Below are positions 9,768 through 18,448 of a stretch of DNA of 64,000 nt, in pieces; the first letter of the stretch is position 1, and the number at the start of each line of letters is the position of its first letter. Origin of the DNA: Planctomycetaceae bacterium (GTDB lineage Bacteria; Planctomycetota; Planctomycetia; Pirellulales; Pirellulaceae); NCBI GenBank assembly GCA_007694185.1, contig RECD01000088.1, forward strand, positions 62,001 through 126,000. The letters run 5' to 3'. The position numbers were made by a program, and so were the translations under genes. The notes under the pieces were generated by a model that saw only the letters and a list, made by a program, of their open reading frames with translations, had not been told where the DNA came from and ran no database searches.

Positions 9768-10130
9768 GGTCGTGTCCCCGTTAGTTCACCTGGAAAGGTC
9801 GCAAGACCGCCCACCCCGTTCAGCGGCACCTTCATTCGACTCGATACCAGCAAGTCGCTGAGGACTCGCCCGCTTCCCGAGCCGCCGATCTCAGTCGCCA
9901 GCCGGTTACTTGCCGCACCCTTCCCGTCCAATGGGTTGTAGTGACCGACAGCAGACATCCCCGGTCAAAAAAATTGTGATTTTCTTAAAACGGACACCAC
10001 CCAGCTCCCCGCGCGCAGGCCCCTGGCGGCCACCCCCAATGACCTCCGCCGGCCGGTCAAGCGAGGACTAGCAAACAAGTTTCGAAGGTGGTTTTAACAC
10101 ACAAGAATCCAATCTAAGGGAAGCTCACAA

Positions 10131-10143
10131 GCCCCAAAGGGGC
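10131..10143. repeat. inverted repeat GCCCC-AAA-GGGGC
   Basis: Perfect 5-bp arms around AAA. It could form a small RNA hairpin on either strand. No T-run follows, so a terminator is unlikely. It lies 7 bases from the next inverted repeat. Confidence 0.4.
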
Positions 10144-10149
10144 ACCGGC

Positions 10150-10166
10150 TGTCAAAACGATTGACA
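10150..10166. promoter_or_regulatory. inverted repeat TGTCAA-AACGA-TTGACA, candidate operator
   Basis: Perfect 6-base arms with a 5-base spacer. The right arm also equals the sigma-70 -35 consensus TTGACA, but I find no matching -10 element 16-18 bases downstream. Shape and position, about 205 bases before rpe, suit a repressor site. Confidence 0.4.
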
Positions 10167-10249
10167 AACCTCATGCCGACCAATCAACGTCTGCATCTTG
10201 TGGTTTGCTGGTGGCACGGTGCTGTCAGGTGAACCGCCCCGAGACGGAA

Positions 10250-10266
10250 CGGATCGCAGCGATCCG
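10250..10266. promoter_or_regulatory. 17-bp palindrome CGGATCGC-A-GCGATCCG
   Basis: Perfect 8-base arms around a single A, about 107 bases before the rpe ATG. As RNA it could fold as a 6-bp stem with a 5-base loop. As DNA it is a symmetrical operator candidate. It contains the GATCGC core that is frequent throughout this window, so part of the symmetry may reflect that bias. Confidence 0.4.
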
Positions 10267-10372
10267 CTACCCCGCTGTGGACCTCCGAACCAGGACCGAA
10301 AGCGGCCGGGTTGCTGTCGTGATCACCACGATACCTGCAACCGGTGACGGGTAATCCCATTTGCGAATCCCC

Positions 10373-11053
10373 ATGTCAACGGACGCCCTTACCAAGATCC
10401 GCAACGCAAGCCCGGCTATTTTGCCAAGCTTGCTGATGTGCGATTTCGGTAACCTGCTCGGCGAACTCGACCGGCTGCAACAGGCCGGTGTCGAGGCCCT
10501 GCACTTGGATGTGATGGACGGGCATTTCGTCCCCAATTTGACCTACGGCATGCCGATCGTGGAGGGAATCCGGCGTCATACGGACTTGCCTCTGGACGTC
10601 CACCTGATGATCAGCGACCCGCTGCGGTACGCGGCCCGATTCGTTGATGCCGGCGCCGACCTGCTGACGTTCCACGTCGAAGCGGTGGCCGACCCCATCG
10701 AGGTCGCCACCCGAATCGCGAAACTGGGTGTGGCCGTCGGCGTCGCAGCCAATCCGGAGACGCCCGTCGAGAAGCTACTCGAACTGGCCCCGCATTGTGA
10801 TTTGGCTTTGGTGATGAGCGTGAATGCTGGCTTCGGTGGCCAGTCGTTCAACCCGATCGCGCTGAACAAACTTCGCTCCCTGCGTGAACGCTTTCCCGAT
10901 TTGTTGCTACAGATCGACGGCGGAATATCCCTGCAAACGATCGGCCTGGCCAGCCAGGCCGGTTGCGACCTGTTCGTGGTCGGCTCAGCCATCTTCGGCC
11001 AACCCGACTACGCCACTGCGATTCGAGATTTGAGAGACCAACTTGTTTCTTAA
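10373..11053 (+). CDS. rpe: ribulose-phosphate 3-epimerase
   Basis: 226 residues from the ATG at 10373; a TTG four codons earlier is possible. It interconverts ribulose 5-phosphate and xylulose 5-phosphate in the pentose phosphate pathway. It is a TIM barrel with the family signatures HLDVMDGHFVPN (about 44-55, metal ligands and catalytic Asp), DVHLM (about 75-79) and DGGI near the C-terminus. The phosphate-binding loop reads SVNAGFGGQSF where most family members have SVNPGFGGQ. The ribosome-binding site is weak. The next gene starts 40 bases downstream on the same strand, so co-transcription is likely. Confidence 0.95.
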   Translation: MSTDALTKIRNASPAILPSLLMCDFGNLLGELDRLQQAGVEALHLDVMDGHFVPNLTYGMPIVEGIRRHTDLPLDVHLMISDPLRYAARFVDAGADLLTFHVEAVADPIEVATRIAKLGVAVGVAANPETPVEKLLELAPHCDLALVMSVNAGFGGQSFNPIALNKLRSLRERFPDLLLQIDGGISLQTIGLASQAGCDLFVVGSAIFGQPDYATAIRDLRDQLVS

Positions 11054-11093
11054 GCTGTTTTTTCCCGGCCCCTCGATCGGCTCAGGCAATCCC

Positions 11094-11654
11094 ATGGCAC
11101 GGTTCATTTTGATTCGACCGGGGGCAACCGACTTCGATGAACAGGGCCGTATGAAGGGTTGCCTCGACATGCCTTTGAGCACCACCGGTCGCAGCCAAGT
11201 CGAAAAAATCGTCGCCGAACTGGCTGCTGTTGAGATCGACGCGATCGTCTCATCCCCCTGTGAGTCGGCGGTGGAAACCGCGAATAGCCTGGCTCAAACC
11301 CGTGGGCTGAAGGTTCGCATCGTCGACTGTTTGCGAAACCTCGACCATGGGCTCTGGCACGGCAAGCTGATCGAGGAGGTCCGCCGGACCCAACCGCGGG
11401 TCTACAAGCAGGGCCAGGACTGCCCACTGCACCTCTGCCCGCCAGGTGGCGAATCGATCCGCCAAGCACAGGAGCGGGTCATGAAAGAAATCAATCGTCT
11501 GGCGAAGCAGGCGTCCACCGGAAGCGTCGCGTTGGTGATCCCAGACCCTTTGGCAAGCATCGTCCACTCGATGCTCGAGGGCGAGGAATTGAGGGACCTC
11601 TGGAAATCCGAAACGGATGCCGGCAGGTGGGAATTGATCGAGGCCGGCAGCTAG
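11094..11654 (+). CDS. histidine-phosphatase-fold protein lacking the catalytic histidines
   Basis: 186 residues from the ATG at 11094, where the conserved first strand begins. The layout follows the phosphoglycerate mutase / histidine phosphatase family: MARFILIRPGATDFDEQGRM, PLSTTGRSQ, SSPCESAVETA, GLWHGKLIEEV, PPGGES. However the catalytic motif Arg-His-Gly is Arg-Pro-Gly (Pro9), the usual Arg after the SSP motif is missing, the Glu of GxWEG is His, and the late SHG reads IPDP (about 150-152). It is therefore unlikely to act by the phosphohistidine mechanism. Coupling to rpe suggests, weakly, a regulatory or sugar-phosphate-binding role. Confidence 0.75.
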   Translation: MARFILIRPGATDFDEQGRMKGCLDMPLSTTGRSQVEKIVAELAAVEIDAIVSSPCESAVETANSLAQTRGLKVRIVDCLRNLDHGLWHGKLIEEVRRTQPRVYKQGQDCPLHLCPPGGESIRQAQERVMKEINRLAKQASTGSVALVIPDPLASIVHSMLEGEELRDLWKSETDAGRWELIEAGS

Positions 11655-11687
11655 ATAACCGGATCACGTCTTCCGTTCTCCTGACCG

Positions 11688-14234
11688 TCACTCCGTCCGC
11701 CGCCTGTAGCCAGCCCTCAGCACTTCATCATCTGGAGGCCAGGCGGCCAACAAGAACGCGGCTCGTCGGGCGGCCTCGTCATCACGCCCCAACTGCTCGA
11801 GCATCCCGATCGCGGCCAATTGCAGCCGATGCCAACGGCCGCTCCCTGGACGTTCTCTGGCGATTGCCGCCTCGCAGTACCGGACCGCCTGCTCCCGATG
11901 AGCCGTTTCGGGGGACCCGGCAAGCAATTGGGCGGCTGAGGCCAACGCGACCGGCAATTCCGTCGGTCGCCTCCCTGCCAACCACCGCTCCAAGGCCACT
12001 CGCGCCCCGTCGAAATCACCGTGCCAAACGTCTGCTTGAGCGACCGCCAGCCCAACCTCCAGCCCCGCATCCAGGCCTTCCGCTAACCGCCGAATCGCCG
12101 ACGCCATTTCGCTCTGTCGCTCAGGGGCCGCGAGCCCATCTGACACGAATCGGCGAATCGCGGCTAAACGCAATCGGTCGGGTAACCCCGCCAAATCGCC
12201 CGCCTCGACCTCGCCCGACGCAGCCAAACCCAACCGTTGTGCGATGATCCAGCGGAGCCCCACCTCGGCGGGAACGGAGTCGGTCAGCACGCTCGGCTGC
12301 CACACCCTCTCCAGACGGTCGACCGAACCCCACAGGGCCAATAGCCAACATCGCCCCAGTCGCATGGCCGGCGACTCGTTGGGCACCAACTCCGCGAGCT
12401 TCTGTTCGAGCGCCGCCTCGGCATCCTGAGAATAGGCCTGCTCCGTCGCTAACCAGGGCTCGACCATCAACGCGTCCGACCAGCGGCCGGCCGCCACAAC
12501 CCAGGCATCGAGAAGGCGTGACCGGTCATCGGCGGTGGATAACGTGGCGTCGCCTGGCGTCGCGACCCGCGCCGCTTCGATCAACTCCCCAGCCCGAGCC
12601 CGCCGCGCCGCCAACCAATTCCTGGAACGCAAATCGGCCGCAGACCCGCCACCGATTTCTAGCACCTGGCCCAAGTGCCGTTCCACGCTGGCAGGGTCAC
12701 CAGCCCGCTCGGCTAGCACCGCCGCTTGCAACAGCAAATCGGCCGAACCCGGTTCGCCCCGCCAGGCGCCGGCCACCGCCGCCAACAGCTCCGCCGCGTC
12801 CGCCTCCCGACCCGCACGTGCCCACGCCGCCGCGCCGGCGATCCCCAACGCACTTGCGGCGGTCGCCCGCGGTGACTCGCGAGCGGCTTGGTCGAGTCGC
12901 TCCGCGACCGCCTGCACCTGGCCCGCTCGCAAACCCCAAGCCGCCTCGGCCAACAACAACCGTTCGTCGGTAACCTGATCGATCGCCGGACCAAGCCACT
13001 CCAACGCCAACGTTTCGGCCCGCCGCCGCGCCACCTCGCCGCCGCGACGACCGATCGCTTCGATCCAATCGCCGATCGCTCGTGAATCGCCTTGCCCGCC
13101 GTCTCTCTTCTCCGGGATCAGCTCACGGCTCGGGCTCGGGGCTGGGGCTGGGGGCGATTGGGCGTCCGGCCGATCGATCGATGCCGGATCATCCGCCGGC
13201 AGCGGTCGGGTCAGCACCAGGTAACGCAGTCTCGCCAGATCGGTTTCATCCGTGTCGCCAGCGTCCGGCAACGGAAGCTTCGCCAACAACCGGCCGGCTT
13301 CGTCCAACCGTTCGCGATCGATCGCGATTCGGATGGCGAGCGCCAGGGTCGCGTCCGAGACCGGCCCCTCCAGGTCGACCGTTGACGTTAACCACTCCGC
13401 GGCTCGTTCCGATTCACCCAACCGACGCCAGGCCTCGCCGCGGATCAGCACCAGCCCGATTCGGTTCGGATGATTTTCGGGCAACATTTCCAGCCCCTCC
13501 GCCGCGATGCGTTCTGCACGTCCTGCCGCCGCGAGAAAATCGGTTGTCCCCGAGGCAAAAAAATCGCCACGTCGCAACCACAGTTCCGCCTCGGCGACCA
13601 CGATCCGATCCCGCAATATCAACCACGGCTCCATCCCCTCGGTCGGCTCACGACGCGCGCGCCGTCGGTCGATCTCGGCGGTCACTCCCGAGCGCAATTC
13701 ACTCAGGTCCCGCGCCGATTCGAGAGACGCTGCGAGGAGTCGCAAGCGGAGATCGGCATCGCCCGGTGTCGAGAGGACGATTTGCTCGGACGGCTTTAAC
13801 AGGCCGATGCTCACCAGTCGACGCTGAACTCGCAACCAAGGCGCCCTGGGATGGTCGGGGTAAGCCGCCAACAAACGCTCGACGGGCTCCAGCGGCGAAA
13901 ACGTCCCGGCGTCATCACCCCCCGCCTCCGGCGGCCGATTCGTCACCGCACCGCGCATCTCCATCGCGAACATCGACATCAAGATCGCCCACTTCGCGCC
14001 GGCATCCTCCGCCAGCGGGGAAGCCTCCAACCGCTCCTTCGCCAACCGGTAGGCGTCGCCCCACCGCCGGGCCCGAACCAACGGGCCGATCTCCGGGGCG
14101 AGCAACCACGACGATTCCGCAACGCTTTGCTCCTGGCCCGCCGATCGCCACGGCTCCACGAAACCACCCCCAAACCCGGTGGCCAGGGTCAACAACAGCC
14201 CCAACCGAAAACTTTTTCCAGCTAGCGAATTCAT
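11688..14234 (-). CDS. secreted tetratricopeptide-repeat-like protein
   Basis: 848 residues with an N-terminal signal peptide (KSFRLGLLLTLATGFGGGF). The rest is Ala/Leu/Arg/Glu-rich and helical, with many degenerate TPR-like pairs (RRWGDAYRLAKERLEA, RADAAELLAAVAGAW, EQAVRYCEAAIARE, LEQLGRDDEAARRAAFLLAA) and a Pro/Ser-rich linker around residues 345-370. No enzymatic motif is seen. Its ATG overlaps the stop of the upstream exbD-like gene as ATGA, so translation is probably coupled, and the two proteins likely act in one envelope complex. It faces the phosphatase-fold gene tail to tail. Confidence 0.75.
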   Translation of the reverse strand: MNSLAGKSFRLGLLLTLATGFGGGFVEPWRSAGQEQSVAESSWLLAPEIGPLVRARRWGDAYRLAKERLEASPLAEDAGAKWAILMSMFAMEMRGAVTNRPPEAGGDDAGTFSPLEPVERLLAAYPDHPRAPWLRVQRRLVSIGLLKPSEQIVLSTPGDADLRLRLLAASLESARDLSELRSGVTAEIDRRRARREPTEGMEPWLILRDRIVVAEAELWLRRGDFFASGTTDFLAAAGRAERIAAEGLEMLPENHPNRIGLVLIRGEAWRRLGESERAAEWLTSTVDLEGPVSDATLALAIRIAIDRERLDEAGRLLAKLPLPDAGDTDETDLARLRYLVLTRPLPADDPASIDRPDAQSPPAPAPSPSRELIPEKRDGGQGDSRAIGDWIEAIGRRGGEVARRRAETLALEWLGPAIDQVTDERLLLAEAAWGLRAGQVQAVAERLDQAARESPRATAASALGIAGAAAWARAGREADAAELLAAVAGAWRGEPGSADLLLQAAVLAERAGDPASVERHLGQVLEIGGGSAADLRSRNWLAARRARAGELIEAARVATPGDATLSTADDRSRLLDAWVVAAGRWSDALMVEPWLATEQAYSQDAEAALEQKLAELVPNESPAMRLGRCWLLALWGSVDRLERVWQPSVLTDSVPAEVGLRWIIAQRLGLAASGEVEAGDLAGLPDRLRLAAIRRFVSDGLAAPERQSEMASAIRRLAEGLDAGLEVGLAVAQADVWHGDFDGARVALERWLAGRRPTELPVALASAAQLLAGSPETAHREQAVRYCEAAIARERPGSGRWHRLQLAAIGMLEQLGRDDEAARRAAFLLAAWPPDDEVLRAGYRRRTE

Positions 14235-14713
14235 CCCTCCGGTACCTCCACGGCCAAAGCAACGTCGCCGCCCCCAGCCTCCAACAATGCGTCGTGGACC
14301 GACATGACTTGGCCCAAGCTGACCCCCGATTCCGAGGATATGACCACCGAATGGCCAAACCCCAACCCCGCAACCTGCCGGAACCGATCGGCAAGGTCAG
14401 CAGGACCTCCCAACAACCTGTCGTTGAGCCTGATTTCGACGCGACCTGCCGCATCGAGACCGATTCGGACATGCAGCCGTGACCAGCTTGGGTCGGCCCG
14501 CTCGACGACCGCCGCCGCATCGGTCCAATCGTCAGCCGCGGGCGCCGCCGCGCTACCGTCAGCACCCGGCGTCAAACGGCCCCCCCAGTCATATTCCGGG
14601 GGCTCAAAACCGGTCGTCCAGAGGAAATAGATCAGCAGCAAAAACACGACGTCGATCATCGCCGCCATCGGCAACACGACCCGCTGGCGGCTGCCGGAAC
14701 AAGGAAAACGCAA
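14231..14713 (-). CDS. ExbD/TolR family biopolymer transport protein
   Basis: 160 residues. The signature is the single N-terminal membrane helix with its conserved Asp, LPMAAMIDVVFLLLIYFL, the proton-path residue of ExbD/TolR, followed by a short periplasmic domain ending in VHDALLEAGGGDVAL. I choose TTG at 14713 because AGGAG lies 6 bases upstream; the longer open frame to 15019 is non-coding in character and overlaps the divergent EVE-domain gene. ExbD works with an ExbB/TolQ motor to energise outer-membrane processes. No exbB is nearby, so its partner must be elsewhere. It overlaps the downstream TPR gene by 4 bases. Confidence 0.75.
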   Translation of the reverse strand: MRFPCSGSRQRVVLPMAAMIDVVFLLLIYFLWTTGFEPPEYDWGGRLTPGADGSAAAPAADDWTDAAAVVERADPSWSRLHVRIGLDAAGRVEIRLNDRLLGGPADLADRFRQVAGLGFGHSVVISSESGVSLGQVMSVHDALLEAGGGDVALAVEVPEG

Positions 14714-14851
14714 ACAAAACTCCTGCGGAAAAGGCGGGCTGCCCGAACGAGTCCCTCGGCCAGAGCGACTCCCTCCAGTATATTGTCCGCCGCAACCGCC
14801 GCTGATAAACGTCTCTCCCGAGCCCCTGCAAGCCCCAAGCCCCTCCGAGCC

Positions 14852-15328
14852 ATGAGCCGATCCTGCTGGTTGATGAAAAGCGAACCGACCACCTTTTCCA
14901 TCGACGACTTGGCGGCCGCGCCGAACCAGACGACATGCTGGGAAGGCGTTCGAAATTACCAGGCACGCAACCTGCTGCGAGACGAAATCGCGACGGGAGA
15001 CCGAGTCCTGTTCTACCACTCAGCTTGCGCCGTGCCCGCCTGCGTCGGCACGGCCGTGGTCGTTCGCGAAGGCTATCCGGACCATCACGCTTGGGATCCT
15101 CGACACCACTACCACGATCCAAAAAGCTCGCCCGAGAAACCGACTTGGTACATGGTCGATATCCGTCTGGAAAGCCGGTTCGATAAGCCCGTGTCGCTAA
15201 CAGAAGTCAGGCAGGACCCGCTGCTGGCCGACATGCCGCTGCTTCGAAAGGGAAATCGTCTCAGTATCCAACCGGTAACCAAACGGCAGTTCGATCGGAT
15301 CGTTCGCTTGGGAAAAGCACAGCAATGA
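14852..15328 (+). CDS. EVE domain-containing protein
   Basis: 158 residues from the ATG at 14852. A single EVE domain (PUA/YTH-like fold) is recognised by WLMKSEP at the N-terminus, WEGVRNYQARN, GDRVLFYHS and GNRLSIQPVT. The aromatic residues of these motifs form the cage that binds modified bases in the family (5-methylcytosine, hydroxymethylcytosine or modified RNA). The length fits stand-alone EVE proteins. No restriction or defence gene is next to it, so a housekeeping role is more likely than membership in a defence island. Its first codon lies 138 bases from the divergent exbD start. Confidence 0.9.
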   Translation: MSRSCWLMKSEPTTFSIDDLAAAPNQTTCWEGVRNYQARNLLRDEIATGDRVLFYHSACAVPACVGTAVVVREGYPDHHAWDPRHHYHDPKSSPEKPTWYMVDIRLESRFDKPVSLTEVRQDPLLADMPLLRKGNRLSIQPVTKRQFDRIVRLGKAQQ

Positions 15329-15467
15329 AGTTTTCGGCGCCGAGTTGACCAGACGTGTCAACGGGATCGCGATGATCTATCTGGCGGGGTGGTTCGAGCC
15401 CGATCACGACTCGAACGAACCCTGCAAGGCTGACTCGCTTCCCTACCCATCCCACAGGAAAATCACC

Positions 15468-15788
15468 ATGGGCAAGTACTACGTCGAATCCGGAACGCTC
15501 CGCTGTGTCGTGTCGGCCGAAAACCCCCGTCGAGCGGCACTCTGGGCGGTGCACCGTGCGATGCAGCAAATCATGCCGATCGACGAATCGGTTGCGGTCG
15601 CCCCCGAGGAAAAACACGAGCGGGCCAAGACCCAAGGCGTGATGGTCCTGAGCGGATCGATTCGCACCAGCCAACGTGGCTATGGCGCTGACGACAGCGA
15701 AACGCTGCCGACGTTCGAAGTGGTTACCGAATGGAACCAGTTGGTCAACACGCTCGATCGCCTGGAAAACCTTTTGGGGCGGATCTGA
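15468..15788 (+). CDS. small conserved-looking protein of unknown function
   Basis: 106 residues from the ATG at 15468, which has AGGA 8 bases upstream; the longer frame from 15345 has no such site. The protein starts MGKYYVESGTLRCVVSAENP and contains an amphipathic helix (RRAALWAVHRAMQQIM) and a Glu/Lys-rich middle. There is no signal peptide, membrane segment or cysteine motif. I do not recognise the family. It follows the EVE gene by 139 bases on the same strand. Confidence 0.65.
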   Translation: MGKYYVESGTLRCVVSAENPRRAALWAVHRAMQQIMPIDESVAVAPEEKHERAKTQGVMVLSGSIRTSQRGYGADDSETLPTFEVVTEWNQLVNTLDRLENLLGRI

Positions 15789-15860
15789 ACCAACCTGCGG
15801 GCCATGACCCATCGGACCGACGACGGCGAACGGTCCGCGGCATATCCGGGCCGTCCCACT

Positions 15861-16661
15861 TCAGGGCCGCGTCCCCGCACCGGCCTTCACGCCATGTTCA
15901 TGCCAACCCGGATCGCGATCGTGATGGGCTTGGTCGATGTGTACATGCAGGTGAGGATACCGCTCGAACAGTTGCTCCCAACCGGCATCGGTCACCCGCG
16001 AATCGTCCAGATACAACGATTGCAATTTCGGTAACCCGGCGACGCTCAGCAGCCCCCCGTCGGTGATCGAGACCCCGATCAGGTGGACGCTGCGAAGCGT
16101 TGTCAGTTCGGCGATCGCTGCGGCCACACGATCGTCACCCGTGGTCATCCCGAGCCGCAACTGCCGCAACCCTGGCAACCTCGCTAGGCTCGCGATTCCC
16201 TCTGCGGTGAAGCCGCTGCCGACCACATTGAGCAGCCAAAGCGATTCGCTGTTTGCGAGTCGCTCCAGCATGCCATCGTTCACCACGACGTTCCGCAGGT
16301 GCAACTGTTCGAGATGCGGCATCGCCGCCAACGCCTCGCCGGCGACAGCGGTCAAATGGCCGCCGTCAATCCGGATGATCCGCAACCGCTCCACGCTCGC
16401 GAGCGTCTCGATCCGCTCGTCATCGATGTCTCCCGCTTCCAAGCGGATCGTGTCACCACCGTATCGGACGAGCCGAGCCAAGGCCGTCGCGAAGGGCTCC
16501 GCGGCCGGCGTCTCTGACTCGCGCCGAGCCGGCTGTGGCTCCGCGGTGGGGTCCTTTTGGCGGATCGCCATCGATCCGGCCGCAAGGGCCAGCAACGCGA
16601 CGAGCAAACCGGTCGCCATTACGAACTGACGGAAGCGGGTATCGGATTCTAGCAAGTTCAT
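15861..16661 (-). CDS. membrane-anchored leucine-rich-repeat protein
   Basis: 266 residues from the ATG at 16661. That start overlaps the stop of the upstream gene by one base (TGATG), which argues for translational coupling. After a short basic N-terminus there is one hydrophobic anchor (VMATGLLVALLALAAGSMA), then a linker and about six LRR units (LRIIRIDGGHLT, LEQLHLRNVVVND, LWLLNVVGSGFT, LRQLRLGMTTGDD, LRSVHLIGVSITD, LQSLYLDDSRVTD). The tail is His/Asp-rich (about residues 237-258). LRR folds bind proteins. The likely partner is the FlgI-like lipoprotein encoded upstream. Confidence 0.75.
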   Translation of the reverse strand: MNLLESDTRFRQFVMATGLLVALLALAAGSMAIRQKDPTAEPQPARRESETPAAEPFATALARLVRYGGDTIRLEAGDIDDERIETLASVERLRIIRIDGGHLTAVAGEALAAMPHLEQLHLRNVVVNDGMLERLANSESLWLLNVVGSGFTAEGIASLARLPGLRQLRLGMTTGDDRVAAAIAELTTLRSVHLIGVSITDGGLLSVAGLPKLQSLYLDDSRVTDAGWEQLFERYPHLHVHIDQAHHDRDPGWHEHGVKAGAGTRP

Positions 16662-18448
16662 CAATTTGCGTCGCGTTTCCACCAGACCCACCAGCGTGAG
16701 CTCGGTTCCTCCACCGTCTCCGCATCAAGGTTGCTCGGAGGAACCGTCGCCGGGTCGCTCGGCTCGACCGAATCCTCACCATGGTATTCTCTCTGAGCCT
16801 TGGGCAGCGGGTCGATGGCCACGTTACAAGCCATGAACTGCTTTTGCTTAGCCGCTCGCAGCACCGACACGCAATCGCCGTAGTCGCCGCCGGTCGCCCC
16901 GATCCCAGCCAGCAACCCGCTGACCGTGGCCGGCACCGTGGCCCGCCGATCGTCTGCTCCGGGCCGAAATCGGCTGACCCGCAAATGGCCCGCTTGCTCC
17001 TCGTCGGCCCGGATCACCAGCCCGCCCGGCCCCATCAAGAAATCGGGGATCTCGACCGGGCAGTCTGGACCGAACAACACGATCTCCGCCTTGTCAACCA
17101 ACGACACCGCGATGAACGGCTGGGTTTCCGAGGCGACCGTGTAGAAATCGACTCCGGTGGCGACCGCCACCGGTCGCAACGCGACTTTGCCGTCCGGCCG
17201 TCGGCGAATTGAGCGGAAGGCGCCGTAGCGGGTCTCGATGCTCGGCTGATTCATGAGGCGTCGCAACGCGTCGAGCGACGAACGATTGTCCATCCCTTCC
17301 AACGCCAGCAGCCCCGGATGTCGAAACGCCGGATGCGCGGCGATCAACCGCTCCAGCGGCTCGATCGCCTCGGACCGATCGAGGTAAGCCAATGCCTCGG
17401 CCGCATAAAAGCGAATCTCCGCATCGGAATTGCGAACGGCCTCCAGCAACGTCGGGATCGCCCGCTCCCCGAGCGCCTCCAACTGCAAGGCCGCCTCAGC
17501 CGCCGTCGTGGGTTCGGCCATTCGCTTTCCCAACTCGACCAGGCGGTGCTGGGTGTCCTGCGATTCGCCCTTCGCGGCGACCTTGCCGACCACGGCCATC
17601 AGCCGATGGATGTTGCGACGGTACCGGGGATGGACGGTGATCTCGATGTAATCGTCCTCGCGGGGATTGGCGATCCCCCCACGGTTGCGTCCCTCGAAGA
17701 AATAAAATCTTTGATTGATCGCTTTCGCCATCTCCGCCGCGATCTTGACATGCTTGTATTCCCCACGGATGAACAGCCCCATCATGCGATCCTGTTGGAT
17801 GCGGCCACCGCCCAGCACGATCCCTTGCAGCTTTTGCGTTATGTCCTCGCCACCTTCGGAACTGGCCCTCGTCAAGATTTGGCCGGTGCCGACCACCAGC
17901 ACTTCGCTTTTCCTCAAAGCCCCCGACAGCGTCTGTTGTTGACGCAATCGGGTGTCCATCAGCCAGCCCCCGTGCAGGTCGGTCGCGCCCGTCTGCGGCG
18001 GACTGATCACCCTCAGGTCAATCGGGTCGCCTCGCCGAACCCCGGGCGGGATGATCGCCTGGACCCGCACCAGGGCCGTTTCTGACCGCTCCAGAAAACG
18101 GTTCGGGTCGGGCACCTCGTGCTTCTTCATCTCCTCAACGAGCTGATCACGAAAGCTCGATGGGGGCACCGTCCCGCCGGTTCCGGGCAACCGGTTGATC
18201 GCCGCGACGCCTTCGACCGAGACGAAGGTCAGCCCCTGAGGGGTCGCCGCTTCGCCGATCAGATCAGGCATCTCCGGGACCTTGAGCAGCTTGTTCAACT
18301 GGTCGCCCGAATCGCCCTTGTCGCGCCAGCCCGGCATCAGGTTGCAGCCGCCCAAACCGACCAACAGTCCCAAGGCCATGCGGCGGGGGACCCGGACGGC
18401 GCGGGAGGCGGTTTCGGTAACGGCACCGCGGGGTGTACGAGAACTCAT
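16661..18448 (-). CDS. lipoprotein with FlgI-like (P-ring) domain fused to HEAT repeats
   Basis: 595 residues. The N-terminus ends in a plausible lipobox (LGLLVGLGGC, Cys35). Residues about 70-290 match the flagellar P-ring protein FlgI in order: a GVAAINRLPGTGG segment, VRVQAIIPPGVRRGDPIDLRV, LHGGWLMDTRL, a VGTGQILT segment, GGRI, and AAEMAKAINQRF. Residues about 310-400 form HEAT-type helical pairs (ALGERAIPTLLEAVRNSDAEIRFYAAEAL). A C-terminal beta-rich region ends in a Trp/Arg tail. FlgI normally forms the peptidoglycan ring and is not a lipoprotein with HEAT repeats, so function here is uncertain. AGG lies 9 bases before the ATG. Confidence 0.7.
   Translation of the reverse strand: MSSRTPRGAVTETASRAVRVPRRMALGLLVGLGGCNLMPGWRDKGDSGDQLNKLLKVPEMPDLIGEAATPQGLTFVSVEGVAAINRLPGTGGTVPPSSFRDQLVEEMKKHEVPDPNRFLERSETALVRVQAIIPPGVRRGDPIDLRVISPPQTGATDLHGGWLMDTRLRQQQTLSGALRKSEVLVVGTGQILTRASSEGGEDITQKLQGIVLGGGRIQQDRMMGLFIRGEYKHVKIAAEMAKAINQRFYFFEGRNRGGIANPREDDYIEITVHPRYRRNIHRLMAVVGKVAAKGESQDTQHRLVELGKRMAEPTTAAEAALQLEALGERAIPTLLEAVRNSDAEIRFYAAEALAYLDRSEAIEPLERLIAAHPAFRHPGLLALEGMDNRSSLDALRRLMNQPSIETRYGAFRSIRRRPDGKVALRPVAVATGVDFYTVASETQPFIAVSLVDKAEIVLFGPDCPVEIPDFLMGPGGLVIRADEEQAGHLRVSRFRPGADDRRATVPATVSGLLAGIGATGGDYGDCVSVLRAAKQKQFMACNVAIDPLPKAQREYHGEDSVEPSDPATVPPSNLDAETVEEPSSRWWVWWKRDAN

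Larger units (their letters stand above)
9768..10372. other. long divergent intergenic region with three inverted repeats
   Basis: About 600 bases between the membrane protein (minus) and rpe (plus) with no convincing ORF. It contains an AT-rich patch at 9965-9993 and three near-perfect inverted repeats at 10131-10143, 10150-10166 and 10250-10266. No T-run follows any of them. The region could hold promoters and operators for both genes or a small RNA. I could not find a convincing -35/-10 pair. Confidence 0.45.

Noticed and set aside
13082-14482. Plus-strand ORF of 466 codons
   Set aside because: Pro/Arg/Ser-rich antisense shadow of the TPR and exbD genes.
14714-15019. N-terminal extension of the ExbD-like frame to 262 residues
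   Set aside because: It runs antisense through the start of the EVE gene and has no conserved character; a TTG with AGGAG explains the true start.
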